Of a DNA stretch of 64,000 bases, positions 51,901 through 58,953 are shown one piece after another (positions within the stretch are counted from its first letter, which is position 1; every line of letters starts with the position of its first letter). The DNA is taken from contig CBDDHT010000004.1 in NCBI GenBank assembly GCA_965228615.1, forward strand, positions 3,100,001 through 3,164,000, in the 5' to 3' direction. The translations under genes were made by a program, and so were the position numbers. The notes below the pieces were generated by a model that saw only the letters and a list, made by a program, of their open reading frames with translations, was not told the DNA's origin and searched no databases. The stretch comes from CBDDHT01 sp965228615 (GTDB lineage Bacteria > Pseudomonadota > Alphaproteobacteria > Rhizobiales > Methyloligellaceae).

Positions 51901-51970
51901 ATTGTGCGACACGCAACAATACCCTTTTAGAGACTATAATTAACGCTTTTAGAGCTTAATGTCGCACAAT
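51901..51970. promoter_or_regulatory. Inverted 11-bp sites flanking a TATAAT box
   Basis: ATTGTGCGACA (51901-51911) and its exact complement TGTCGCACAAT (51960-51970) flank a TATAAT and two copies of CTTTTAGAG. This could be an operator pair for looping repression or a stem with a 48-base loop. Confidence 0.5.
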
Positions 51971-52091
51971 CTTCTGTTAGATAACAGTTATTATAGATAC
52001 TTTTACCCCGGCATGAGCAATGAGTCTAAAAATTACCCACATTAGTTGTCTCTCCTTGCACGGCTTTAATTTTTGCGTACAATAATGATAT

Positions 52092-52352
52092 ATGACAGCT
52101 ATCGGAAATACACTACAAGCCTCTAAGGATCTATCGGAAAACCGCGCTTTTACTAAGAAGCAGGCCGATACCATCGTCAATGTTATGGATAGTCACATCG
52201 AGGCAATTACGCCAGGTGAATTGCAGTCTGCTTTAGATAAGCAAACGGCTACCATTGGTAATATGATTGATCTAAAGCTCGGCGTTGCGGTAGCCATGTT
52301 AGCTCTGTTACTTCCAATAATACTAATAGTTATACAAAACGTCGTTATTTAG
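52092..52352 (+). CDS. Small coiled-coil membrane protein (DUF1640/CCDC90-like)
   Basis: 86 residues. The N-terminal helix (LSENRAFTKKQADTIVNVMD) and a short coiled coil precede a C-terminal membrane anchor (LGVAVAMLALLLPIILIVIQ), the layout of DUF1640-like proteins. The -10 box TACAAT ends eight bases before the ATG, so the leader is minimal. The family is widespread; its molecular role in bacteria is not established. Confidence 0.62.
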   Translation: MTAIGNTLQASKDLSENRAFTKKQADTIVNVMDSHIEAITPGELQSALDKQTATIGNMIDLKLGVAVAMLALLLPIILIVIQNVVI

Positions 52353-52388
52353 TGATGGTATTTCACGCTCACCAAAAATCATAACTAC

Positions 52389-52452
52389 GACATGATCTTC
52401 TACGCCGCGCTCCCCTAAGGGGAGCTATGAGCGCGGCTCCGAAAATCATGTC
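52389..52452. repeat. Long hairpin element (copy 2)
   Basis: GACATGAT/ATCATGTC closes an inner GCCGCGCTC/GAGCGCGGC stem. An alternative inner hairpin GCTCCCC-TAA-GGGGAGC overlaps it, so two mutually exclusive folds are possible. The 3' arm matches copy 1 at 31877-31939 in GGCTCCGAA.ATCA.GTCT. Confidence 0.6.
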
Positions 52453-52658
52453 TGCCGTTGGTAAGACTCCCCTGCTTCACAGAAAAAGAATAACTCGATC
52501 TGAGAGAAACTACCTCGATGTGAGCTATCCCTTATTTAAGGGAAAACCCAGAACTAGACACTCTCAAAAATAGGAGGATATAAAAAGGCAGTCACCACTC
52601 CCCTGCTGACGTGTCACGTACTATATATAATATGTAAACGTGCATTATTATTTATATA

Positions 52659-52667
52659 TGGTATAAT
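52659..52667 (+). promoter_or_regulatory. Extended -10 promoter
   Basis: TGGTATAAT, identical to 29159-29167. Here a leader of about 45 bases with an AAGGAG ribosome-binding site follows before the ATG at 52716. Confidence 0.55.
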
Positions 52668-52715
52668 ACTCTCTTGTCTATTGTTAGACGATTAAGCATT
52701 GAAGGAGTAATCGAT

Positions 52716-52916
52716 ATGCCTAGAACTTCAAGAGTGACGTTTCCACGAAGACGTAGATCACGTACCCGGCAGTTCCCTCTTACCCCATCTCAGCTGAGCA
52801 ACGCATCGCTTGCTCTACTCGAACAAGAGTTGGCACGTGTTGGCGAGCATCCACACTCTGTCGGGTACGCTCGGCAGCTTCGGTTGAGGATTCAGGAATT
52901 GCAAGCTGTGGCCTAA
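52716..52916 (+). CDS. Small basic hypothetical protein
   Basis: 66 residues from the ATG with GAAGGAG upstream. The N-terminus is strongly basic (RTSRVTFPRRRRSRTRQFPL), suggesting nucleic-acid contact, followed by a single helix (ALLEQELARVGEHPHSVGYA). Not recognised. It is followed 42 bases later by another small gene in the same unit. Confidence 0.58.
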   Translation: MPRTSRVTFPRRRRSRTRQFPLTPSQLSNASLALLEQELARVGEHPHSVGYARQLRLRIQELQAVA

Positions 52917-52958
52917 AGCTCGGCTGAAACCAGCCCGTACCCTTTGGAGATACGAGAA

Positions 52959-53216
52959 ATGAATGTCTTAGAACACCTGCTGCCACCGCTTCCCGAGGGT
53001 TCAACACCGGAAGCACAAGCTGTGGCTCAGGCTATTGAAAAACTATGGTTCTCACTTCCCTCTCTGCATCAAGAGGCACTTGCTCTTATAGAGACTGACA
53101 CCGATCATGATGCACGACGGCTCTATGTGGCAGCTCTGATGATAGAGTGCAGCATGGCCGAGGTCGTAGCGACGATCCAGAATAACTACCCTGCTGTCAA
53201 CGACACCAAAACATAG
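52959..53216 (+). CDS. Small helical hypothetical protein
   Basis: 85 residues from the ATG at 52959 with GGAG upstream. Acidic and helical (TPEAQAVAQAIEKLWFSLPS; LHQEALALIETDTDHDARRL). It is the second gene of a two-gene unit that ends at the terminator near 53300. No family recognised. Confidence 0.58.
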   Translation: MNVLEHLLPPLPEGSTPEAQAVAQAIEKLWFSLPSLHQEALALIETDTDHDARRLYVAALMIECSMAEVVATIQNNYPAVNDTKT

Positions 53217-53288
53217 CGTTATTGCTGGCCTAAAAGAATGTCGGAGAATAATGGAAAGCAGTCATACTCGCTGCTCTCACTGAACTAC

Positions 53289-53316
53289 CAATCGCCATAC
53301 ACGGCGGTTGTTTTTT
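53289..53316 (+). terminator. Rho-independent terminator
   Basis: CAATCGCC/GGCGGTTG (one T-G pair) with a six-base loop is followed by six T residues, 73 bases after the preceding two-gene unit. Confidence 0.8.
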
Positions 53317-53452
53317 AACAATTATCACAAGCAAGAGCTTCTACCTAAAAGCTGACCAACTACAACAGTTTCTAGTACTTCCCCACGGACTACTCCCCTA
53401 CCACTTCCTTGAGGCCAGACACGTTCTAGGCCACCACACAAGGAAGCTAGTC

Positions 53453-53809
53453 ATGACCATTTGCCCATCACCTACCTCGTTTATAACCAAGGCTGGACCG
53501 AAGGCCGCGCGATCTCTCTCGAAAGGATTATCCAAGGCAAAGGCTCACTGCCATTGGATCAATCGCTTTGTAGCCTGGACAAACCACCTCAGACGGTTCA
53601 GGCAAAGCCGGATGTACGATGGCGGTTCTCTCCAGGCATCTCCGACAATCTGGAATTTATCCGATCTGCCTTTAGCTGTTTCCCCAGCTTTCCTATCGAG
53701 GGCGGCTTTGTCTTTTACTCATCACTTGCTTGATCGGGCTTTGCGTCTTTGCGTAGCAATAAATAGAAAATACAGAATCAAGAACAAACAAAGTACAGTG
53801 CGCTTATAG
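53453..53809 (+). CDS. Doubtful open frame
   Basis: 118 codons from an ATG with AAGGAAG upstream. The predicted protein is basic and Ser-rich with no recognisable domain, and an overlapping frame is equally long without a stop. It may be non-coding. Confidence 0.22.
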   Translation: MTICPSPTSFITKAGPKAARSLSKGLSKAKAHCHWINRFVAWTNHLRRFRQSRMYDGGSLQASPTIWNLSDLPLAVSPAFLSRAALSFTHHLLDRALRLCVAINRKYRIKNKQSTVRL

Positions 53810-53878
53810 TAGTTGTCTGTTGCAGGCCTTAACTCTCCATTAACGGGCAATAACGTCCTTATATCACGGAGAGAGCTC

Positions 53879-54349
53879 ATGCTATACAACCCTCGTATCC
53901 TAGATCGAAGATTTAACGTAGCTGTATGTGCCATCGCTTCCCGATTGTTTCCGGGTGGTTATGATATTGGCGAATGTGCACCCGAAACATACGATCAACT
54001 CAAGCAACACCTAAATGCCGGAAATCGAATGATAGTTTATTCCGGCGGTTCGGATAAGACCATCTATGGATGTCCACATGCGAACTATTCATTCCGTGCT
54101 TGGCATGATTGGTGTCATTGGAAAGGGAAACACGATTTCAGCTCACGCGGAGAAGCAGCCGTCTATAAAATGCAATGTGACCATCTTAACTTACTGTACG
54201 GGAGCAACGATCTCACAGATCACTGGTGCAATATACTCTATGCAGAAGTCATCGAGCAAAATGCATACTTCGACAGAACAGGTCAATTTCCAGACGATCA
54301 ACTATCATTCGTCGAAAACTACCTGAACACACTCACATCCCCTCAATGA
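53879..54349 (+). CDS. Conserved plasmid/phage-type hypothetical protein
   Basis: 156 residues from the ATG with GGAGAGAG upstream. The core DKTIYGCPHANYSFRAWHDW followed by CHWKGKHDFSSRGEAAVYKM is a pattern I recall from conserved hypotheticals of proteobacterial plasmids and phages. His, Asp and Cys residues cluster here and might bind metal. A terminator follows 42 bases after the stop. Role unknown. Confidence 0.65.
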   Translation: MLYNPRILDRRFNVAVCAIASRLFPGGYDIGECAPETYDQLKQHLNAGNRMIVYSGGSDKTIYGCPHANYSFRAWHDWCHWKGKHDFSSRGEAAVYKMQCDHLNLLYGSNDLTDHWCNILYAEVIEQNAYFDRTGQFPDDQLSFVENYLNTLTSPQ

Positions 54350-54390
54350 TCAAAAGCGAGCGACCTCCTTACTCATATCACCAGCATCCA

Positions 54391-54413
54391 CCGCCTCTCT
54401 TATCGGGAGGCGG
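54391..54413 (+). terminator. Probable terminator
   Basis: CCGCCTC/GAGGCGG, a perfect 7-bp stem with a nine-base loop, then a pyrimidine-rich stretch (TCTACTTTCTCC). Confidence 0.6.
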
Positions 54414-54565
54414 TCTACTTTCTCCAGCGTTAAATAGAAGAGAAAGAACAAACGTAGTATTAATTACATAATGGAGGTTTTATAACGCATCGAAACACTC
54501 TAGTATATTGGAATTGGTTAACGACTTTTCTCAAATAGCACCCGACACCCAAGGAGAAAAGTCCC

Positions 54566-55015
54566 ATGCCAACCAAAATCGACTCTCACATCAAAAACAC
54601 TCTCGCAGCATCAAACGCTTTCGAGCCACTGACCTTCACAATCTTCCTACCCGACAGCGACAAGCTGGGTAAGCCAGTCAAGGATTTCGACGGGTGGGTT
54701 AAGCAAGCAATTGAATTACTCACCACGATAAATGGCGGCGCATCCGCAATGTCACCAGTCGATGGTGCCTGGCTCAATCCTGAGACTGGTCAGATCGTTG
54801 TTGAAAAAACCACGCCTGTTTTCTCGTACGTCAACCCACTGAGGTTTAGAGCCATGCTCCGGAACGTCCGCGTCTTTCTCCACGATTTTGGAAGAAAGTC
54901 CAACCAAGGGGAGATCCTTGTTCAATATGGTGACACTATGTACACCATCACTTCCTTTGTACCATTGCATTGTGAGGCGGAAAGCGAGCCACAATTGTTG
55001 GAGTACAGCGGTTAG
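54566..55015 (+). CDS. Hypothetical protein
   Basis: 149 residues from the ATG with AAGGAG upstream. Mixed alpha/beta (FEPLTFTIFLPDSDKLGKPV; DGWVKQAIELLTTINGGASA; NQGEILVQYGDTMYTITSFV). No signal or membrane segment. Not recognised. Shares a bidirectional terminator with the convergent gene at 55091-55597. Confidence 0.6.
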   Translation: MPTKIDSHIKNTLAASNAFEPLTFTIFLPDSDKLGKPVKDFDGWVKQAIELLTTINGGASAMSPVDGAWLNPETGQIVVEKTTPVFSYVNPLRFRAMLRNVRVFLHDFGRKSNQGEILVQYGDTMYTITSFVPLHCEAESEPQLLEYSG

Positions 55016-55062
55016 AAATGTTAGAATCAGGGGGCATATATTCTTAATATATGTCTCAATGC

Positions 55063-55088
55063 AAAAGGCCGCGATAACGCGGCCTTTT
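55063..55088. terminator. Bidirectional terminator
   Basis: AAAAGGCCGCG, loop ATAA, CGCGGCCTTTT: a perfect 11-bp stem with A and T tracts on either side, serving the two convergent genes around it. Confidence 0.9.
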
Positions 55089-55090
55089 GT

Positions 55091-55597
55091 TTATTCTCGT
55101 TTCTCCTTGAATAGCCCATTCACTTTTGTATAACCATCAGGTGCAACTATCTCCATAGAGATCCGGTTGCGTGCCCATGACCCAATGCGTTCATCATCAC
55201 CGATGAAGTCTCCATTCCCCCTTCCGTTCCCTTCACACGTTAACAATGGAAGTGGGTGGATCACAAATCTTTCGTCGAGGTCGTCAAGCTCCTTTAGATT
55301 GATATAGAGTTTCTGAGTGTGGTTGACCAAATACCTCGGACGCTCGACTCGCTTGTTAATGCCATTATACAGGTTGCCTTCGATCTTACTCTCTTTTTCC
55401 TCACCATCGGCATAATCACCTGCCCATACAATACTGGATTTATGCCAATCTCCACCTTCTTCAAGGAGGTTTTCAATTTTCATTGTTAATGGGTTATTCA
55501 GATACGAGTGCTCCATCAATTTTAACCCGGTATCAAATTCATGCGCATGAACATATTGTTTTTTGTTAAGCGCTATTGGTTTGTAGTATTGTCCCAT
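55091..55597 (-). CDS. Conserved phage/plasmid hypothetical protein (MGQYYKP family)
   Basis: 168 residues. The N-terminus MGQYYKPIALNKKQYVHAHE, then GLKLMEHSYLNNP and SSIVWAGDYADGEE, is a distinctive pattern of conserved hypotheticals found in many phages and mobile elements. The acidic, metal-ligand-like DYADGEE may be functionally important. No catalytic family can be named. The stop is three bases from the shared terminator. Confidence 0.7.
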   Translation of the reverse strand: MGQYYKPIALNKKQYVHAHEFDTGLKLMEHSYLNNPLTMKIENLLEEGGDWHKSSIVWAGDYADGEEKESKIEGNLYNGINKRVERPRYLVNHTQKLYINLKELDDLDERFVIHPLPLLTCEGNGRGNGDFIGDDERIGSWARNRISMEIVAPDGYTKVNGLFKEKRE

Positions 55598-55731
55598 ATT
55601 TTATTAATTTATATCTCAATTTTATAATCTATCACCCTTCCAACATCCGCATTAAATCTTTCGATATTTAATTGTCAATGAGCAGTCAGTTAATATAATC
55701 CGACATATGAAGTATATTTGTTTTGTTATTA

Positions 55732-55746
55732 AGTGTCCAGGACACT
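55732..55746. promoter_or_regulatory. Palindromic operator
   Basis: AGTGTCCAGGACACT, a perfect 7-bp inverted repeat around one base, 53 bases upstream of the ribbon-helix-helix gene at 55799. It is a likely autoregulatory site of that protein. Confidence 0.55.
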
Positions 55747-55798
55747 AACTGTTGATAACTAACTCTTATATGAATGATAGTTATGTATTATTACTGTT

Positions 55799-56008
55799 AT
55801 GCACAAAAAGAACACCAAACCAACTCGAAGAGGGAGGCCACCGTCTGGTGGTCGTCGCCGCAACAAGCGTTTCGATCTTCGTTTGACTACCCACGAACAT
55901 ACAGCGCTAAAGAACGCGGCGGCAGCGGCCGATCAAACAATACTGGATTACATCATCTCCAAGTGTATTCCAAAAACAACGCCGAAGCCTTCGATTGGGA
56001 CGAGATAA
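55799..56008 (+). CDS. Ribbon-helix-helix DNA-binding protein
   Basis: 69 residues. A basic, disordered N-terminus (TKPTRRGRPPSGGRRRNKRF) precedes a RHH fold: strand FDLRLTTHE, helix HTALKNAAAAADQ, helix TILDYIISKCI. Similar to NikA/CopG-type proteins that act as antitoxins, relaxosome accessory proteins or repressors. Its position just before the ATPase operon suggests regulation of that operon or a relaxosome role. Confidence 0.72.
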   Translation: MHKKNTKPTRRGRPPSGGRRRNKRFDLRLTTHEHTALKNAAAAADQTILDYIISKCIPKTTPKPSIGTR

Positions 56009-56139
56009 CAGCTTAATGTAAAATTTGAGAAAATACATATATACGAAATAACAAGTGTGAAGTACTGCATTCTATTTCCGCTTTAGCTCCCCACGTTTCT
56101 CCTATCGTCTTTATCGCAAGAAACCTGATGGAGCATTAC

Positions 56140-57714
56140 ATGTCAAAGCGCGCAGGCCTTCCAACCGCAGAGCGTCGAATAACCGCGAGAGATCTGATCG
56201 ATGCAACAAACTTGGAAAAACAAGCACGATCACTGGCGGTGATCTCAAAGCCAGATCCTAAGCAGGCAGAGCTTTCAGACCCTGAGCATCAAGTCATCGA
56301 GATTGTCTCCAGGCGTAACACCGACCGGCTCGATTACGTTCATGACAAAGTGCAGAGCATAACCGGGGAGGCCAAAGCCATCCCCGGTTATCGCCGTGAC
56401 ATTCACTTGGAGACACTGCCCAACACGATCACGAAAGAAATCATGGGTACGTTCCAGGAGGCAGCTGCGGAAATAAAAGAAGTGGTTGCCGATGAGCGTA
56501 CCAAACTTGCTGAACTGAGACACTTTAAGGATGAACACGACCTCAATAGCCGATCTGCCAAATACCCTGACAGTCGGCTTCAGCATTTCGGGATAATTGT
56601 CATACTGCTCTTTTTCGAGTCGGCCGTTAATGCTGCCTTTCTCTTTGAAGTCTCACGGAGTGGTTTGTTAGGTGGTTTTCTCACTGCTTTTTTGGTCGCT
56701 GCTACAAATGTTGCTTTGGCCGTGGCTTGTGGTTTCCTGCCGTGCCGATATCTGAACCACAAAGACAAAAAGCATACCGCCTGGATTGTACCGGCTCTCC
56801 TTATCGGCTTCTCGGCAATTGTCTTCATCAATCTGTATTTTGCCCACTATCGCTTTATTCTCAAAACCGGAGAAGATGCAGGACATCTCGCAGCATTGAA
56901 CCAGCTCCTCTCTGCGCCTTTCGAGCTTGATCTGGCGTCCTACATCCTACTCTTTGCTGGACTGCTGTTTGCTATAGCGGCCGGTATCAAAGGCTACCTG
57001 GCCTCAGACTCCTATCCCGGATATGAGCAGGTTGATCGTCCCTATCTTCAGGCGCGTAATGCTTCCGAGGATCTGCGGACACGGCTGCATGGTGAGATTG
57101 ACGGGATACGTCACAAGCGGATTTTGCAGCATCAAAACTCAATCAGCTATTCGCAAAAAGCAATCGACCGTATCTACCAGCGCCTGGCTGAGTTCAAAGT
57201 CCAGTGGCAGCAAATCGAGGATCTCGATGAGCATGATGCCCGGGCTGCTGTGGGTGCTATCAATCGCTTTCGCTCTCTCAACACTCAAGTGAGAGCGGAT
57301 AATTGTAGGCCTGCTTACTTTGCCCAAGATCCAGAGATCTTGTTGCCTACCATCAGCACCAAAGCAATTCAGGAACTGCCGGCGGTCGTAGACCAGGCCA
57401 AAGAGACTGTCCTCGAACACGCTCACATGGCCTGGCCAATTTTCGACCGGGAAGACCGCAAGCTCGAAGCCGTCAAGGATAAGCTCGGCTCAATCATGCT
57501 AGCGATCGAGGCTTCCCTTGAGGATGGTCAGTCTCTGCCGACCTTAAGTGCGCTCCGCGAGTACATGTTTGAGATTGTACCGCCGTCTAAAGAAGAAAAG
57601 CCAGCACTTCCACCGGCTCCAACCGAGACACCTGAACCCTTTGTACCAGCAGCGAATGTCATTGGCTTTATCAAGCCAGCCAAAGATACCGCGCCTTCAG
57701 GAGAGCCATCATGA
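56140..57714 (+). CDS. Four-helix membrane protein with long coiled coil
   Basis: 524 residues from the ATG at 56140, which has TGGAG upstream. A charged N-terminal cytoplasmic region with a probable coiled coil (ITKEIMGTFQEAAAEIKEVV) is followed by four membrane helices at about 149-170, 177-200, 216-235 and 269-288. A second coiled-coil region (about 300-390) and a Pro-rich tail come next. No family recognised. It overlaps the next gene by ATGA and heads a tight four-gene operon with a vWA-like protein, a small membrane protein and a DNA-pump ATPase. Probably the membrane scaffold of that complex; this is inferred. Confidence 0.65.
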   Translation: MSKRAGLPTAERRITARDLIDATNLEKQARSLAVISKPDPKQAELSDPEHQVIEIVSRRNTDRLDYVHDKVQSITGEAKAIPGYRRDIHLETLPNTITKEIMGTFQEAAAEIKEVVADERTKLAELRHFKDEHDLNSRSAKYPDSRLQHFGIIVILLFFESAVNAAFLFEVSRSGLLGGFLTAFLVAATNVALAVACGFLPCRYLNHKDKKHTAWIVPALLIGFSAIVFINLYFAHYRFILKTGEDAGHLAALNQLLSAPFELDLASYILLFAGLLFAIAAGIKGYLASDSYPGYEQVDRPYLQARNASEDLRTRLHGEIDGIRHKRILQHQNSISYSQKAIDRIYQRLAEFKVQWQQIEDLDEHDARAAVGAINRFRSLNTQVRADNCRPAYFAQDPEILLPTISTKAIQELPAVVDQAKETVLEHAHMAWPIFDREDRKLEAVKDKLGSIMLAIEASLEDGQSLPTLSALREYMFEIVPPSKEEKPALPPAPTETPEPFVPAANVIGFIKPAKDTAPSGEPS

Positions 57715-58490
57715 CCAGGAAGCAAGCCAAACGCCGAGCCGATATTAAGGGTATCAGCTATATCGCTATCTCACTCATTGCCGTCACCGCGGCAGGTGGC
57801 TGGATGTTGATGTCCAAACCTCATGCCAGGGATAGGGTCTCTTCCTGTAGAACCGATGGACACATTGCAGCTGACATTACCATCGTTGTTGACCGAACCG
57901 ATCACTGGGGACATCGAAACCAGCTACTCTTGCCACAAGCTGTAGCTCGATTGGCCGAGGATATTCCCCCAGATGGCAGGCTCAAGATTGCCACCTTTGA
58001 CGGTACGCCTGAGCTCAACACCATCTTTGATGCCTGTAATCCGGGGGCAGGCAGTACCGTCAGCTGGTTTGCGAATAATCCCAAGCTCAAACAGAAGGAG
58101 TATGAGCATCGCTACCTCAATCCCCTCTCAACCCTGATGGGTGGTTTGGCAACGCCCTCAAAGCATCCACGCAGTTACTTGGTCGAACTTCTCTCGAGCA
58201 TGGCTGCCAGTCAGCGCTTTGTACGACCTGGTATAAAACCGCGCTTGGTACTCTTTAGCGATCTGCACGAAAACAGTCCCTCCTTTAGTTTTTATAAGGG
58301 CGTGACGGGAAGCAAGGAGCAGTTTGCCGACTACGTGGCCGGGCTATCTGAAAATCATCTCGACGTCTTCGATATTGAGGTTTGGTACGTCAGATCCGAG
58401 GGGGCATCTCTCCCCCACGAAAAAGTCCGCTCTTACTGGAAAGCGGCTTTCGAATCCACGGGTGTCTCTTACACCTGGAAGCGATTGTGA
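57711..58490 (+). CDS. Membrane-anchored vWA-like protein
   Basis: 259 residues. One N-terminal membrane helix at about 15-35 (ISYIAISLIAVTAAGGWMLM) is followed by a Rossmann-like domain starting ADITIVVDRTDHWG (Asp61, Thr63, a degenerate MIDAS), RLKIATFDG and later PRLVLFSDLHENS, the usual strand order of von Willebrand A domains. vWA domains bind metal and partner proteins. The ATG overlaps the stop of the membrane scaffold gene. Topology suggests the domain lies outside the cytoplasm if the helix inserts N-in. Confidence 0.66.
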   Translation: MTRKQAKRRADIKGISYIAISLIAVTAAGGWMLMSKPHARDRVSSCRTDGHIAADITIVVDRTDHWGHRNQLLLPQAVARLAEDIPPDGRLKIATFDGTPELNTIFDACNPGAGSTVSWFANNPKLKQKEYEHRYLNPLSTLMGGLATPSKHPRSYLVELLSSMAASQRFVRPGIKPRLVLFSDLHENSPSFSFYKGVTGSKEQFADYVAGLSENHLDVFDIEVWYVRSEGASLPHEKVRSYWKAAFESTGVSYTWKRL

Positions 58491-58499
58491 GCTCTGGCC

Positions 58500-58949
58500 A
58501 TGAATGAGCATTTCATGAGCGTGGACTTTAGCCGCCTTCAGCTTAAAGGCCTCTGGAAGCCACAATACGCCTTGCAAGTAACTGCTCACTTTACGCCCGA
58601 GGCAGATCGATTGCTTAGGCTCCATCGCTACAACCAGCAGATCATCTACACCACGATACCGGAAGGAGGGGTCAAAGACCCCTTCTTCCCTGCTGGCACT
58701 CGGATACCCTGGCTGTTCTACCCATTCTATCTGATGTGGTTTGCCTGCTTTGCCCTCTACGTCAGGCTCGTACACAGCATCATTCGTGTGCGTCATCTCA
58801 AACGAGGCGTGGTCTTTCGAGAGAAGGATGCCGTCAAACTATTTGAGATCGAGCAAGAGATGCGTTCGGTCTGTGCTGAACTTAGCGCCAGGCTGATCCT
58901 GCTTTCTAATCCCAGCGTCAACAACCGCATCAACTATCCCCAGGAGTAG
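58500..58949 (+). CDS. Small membrane protein of the ATPase operon
   Basis: 149 residues. One strong membrane segment in the middle (LFYPFYLMWFACFALYVRLV), preceded by a soluble N-terminal half (LKGLWKPQYALQVTAHFTPE) and followed by a helical cytoplasmic tail (FEIEQEMRSVCAELSARLIL). Starts nine bases after the vWA gene and ends four bases before the ATPase gene. Not recognised. It may tether the ATPase to the membrane complex. Confidence 0.62.
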   Translation: MNEHFMSVDFSRLQLKGLWKPQYALQVTAHFTPEADRLLRLHRYNQQIIYTTIPEGGVKDPFFPAGTRIPWLFYPFYLMWFACFALYVRLVHSIIRVRHLKRGVVFREKDAVKLFEIEQEMRSVCAELSARLILLSNPSVNNRINYPQE

Positions 58950-58953
58950 GCTC

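Larger units (their letters stand above)
51696..52091. other. Gap with terminator and paired inverted sites
   Basis: About 400 bases without a gene. The terminator at 51857-51886 and the inverted repeat at 51901-51970 are listed separately. A promoter (TTGCAC 52056-52061, TACAAT 52078-52083, 16-bp spacer) reads into the gene at 52092. Confidence 0.5.
52353..52715. other. Gap with a hairpin element and promoter
   Basis: About 360 bases with no gene. It carries the hairpin at 52389-52452 and the TGGTATAAT promoter at 52659-52667. Confidence 0.5.
53217..53878. other. Gap with ambiguous overlapping frames
   Basis: About 660 bases. Apart from the terminator, two overlapping open frames (53453-53809 and 53461-53733) compete and neither gives recognisable protein. 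The first has a ribosome-binding site and is listed at low confidence. Confidence 0.4.

Noticed and set aside
31758..52452. CRISPR array
   Set aside because: The hairpin repeats are few, widely dispersed and not regularly spaced with unique spacers; no cas gene is present.
53461..53733. 90-codon frame overlapping the doubtful 53453 frame
   Set aside because: Starts with TTG, has no ribosome-binding site of its own and no recognisable sequence.
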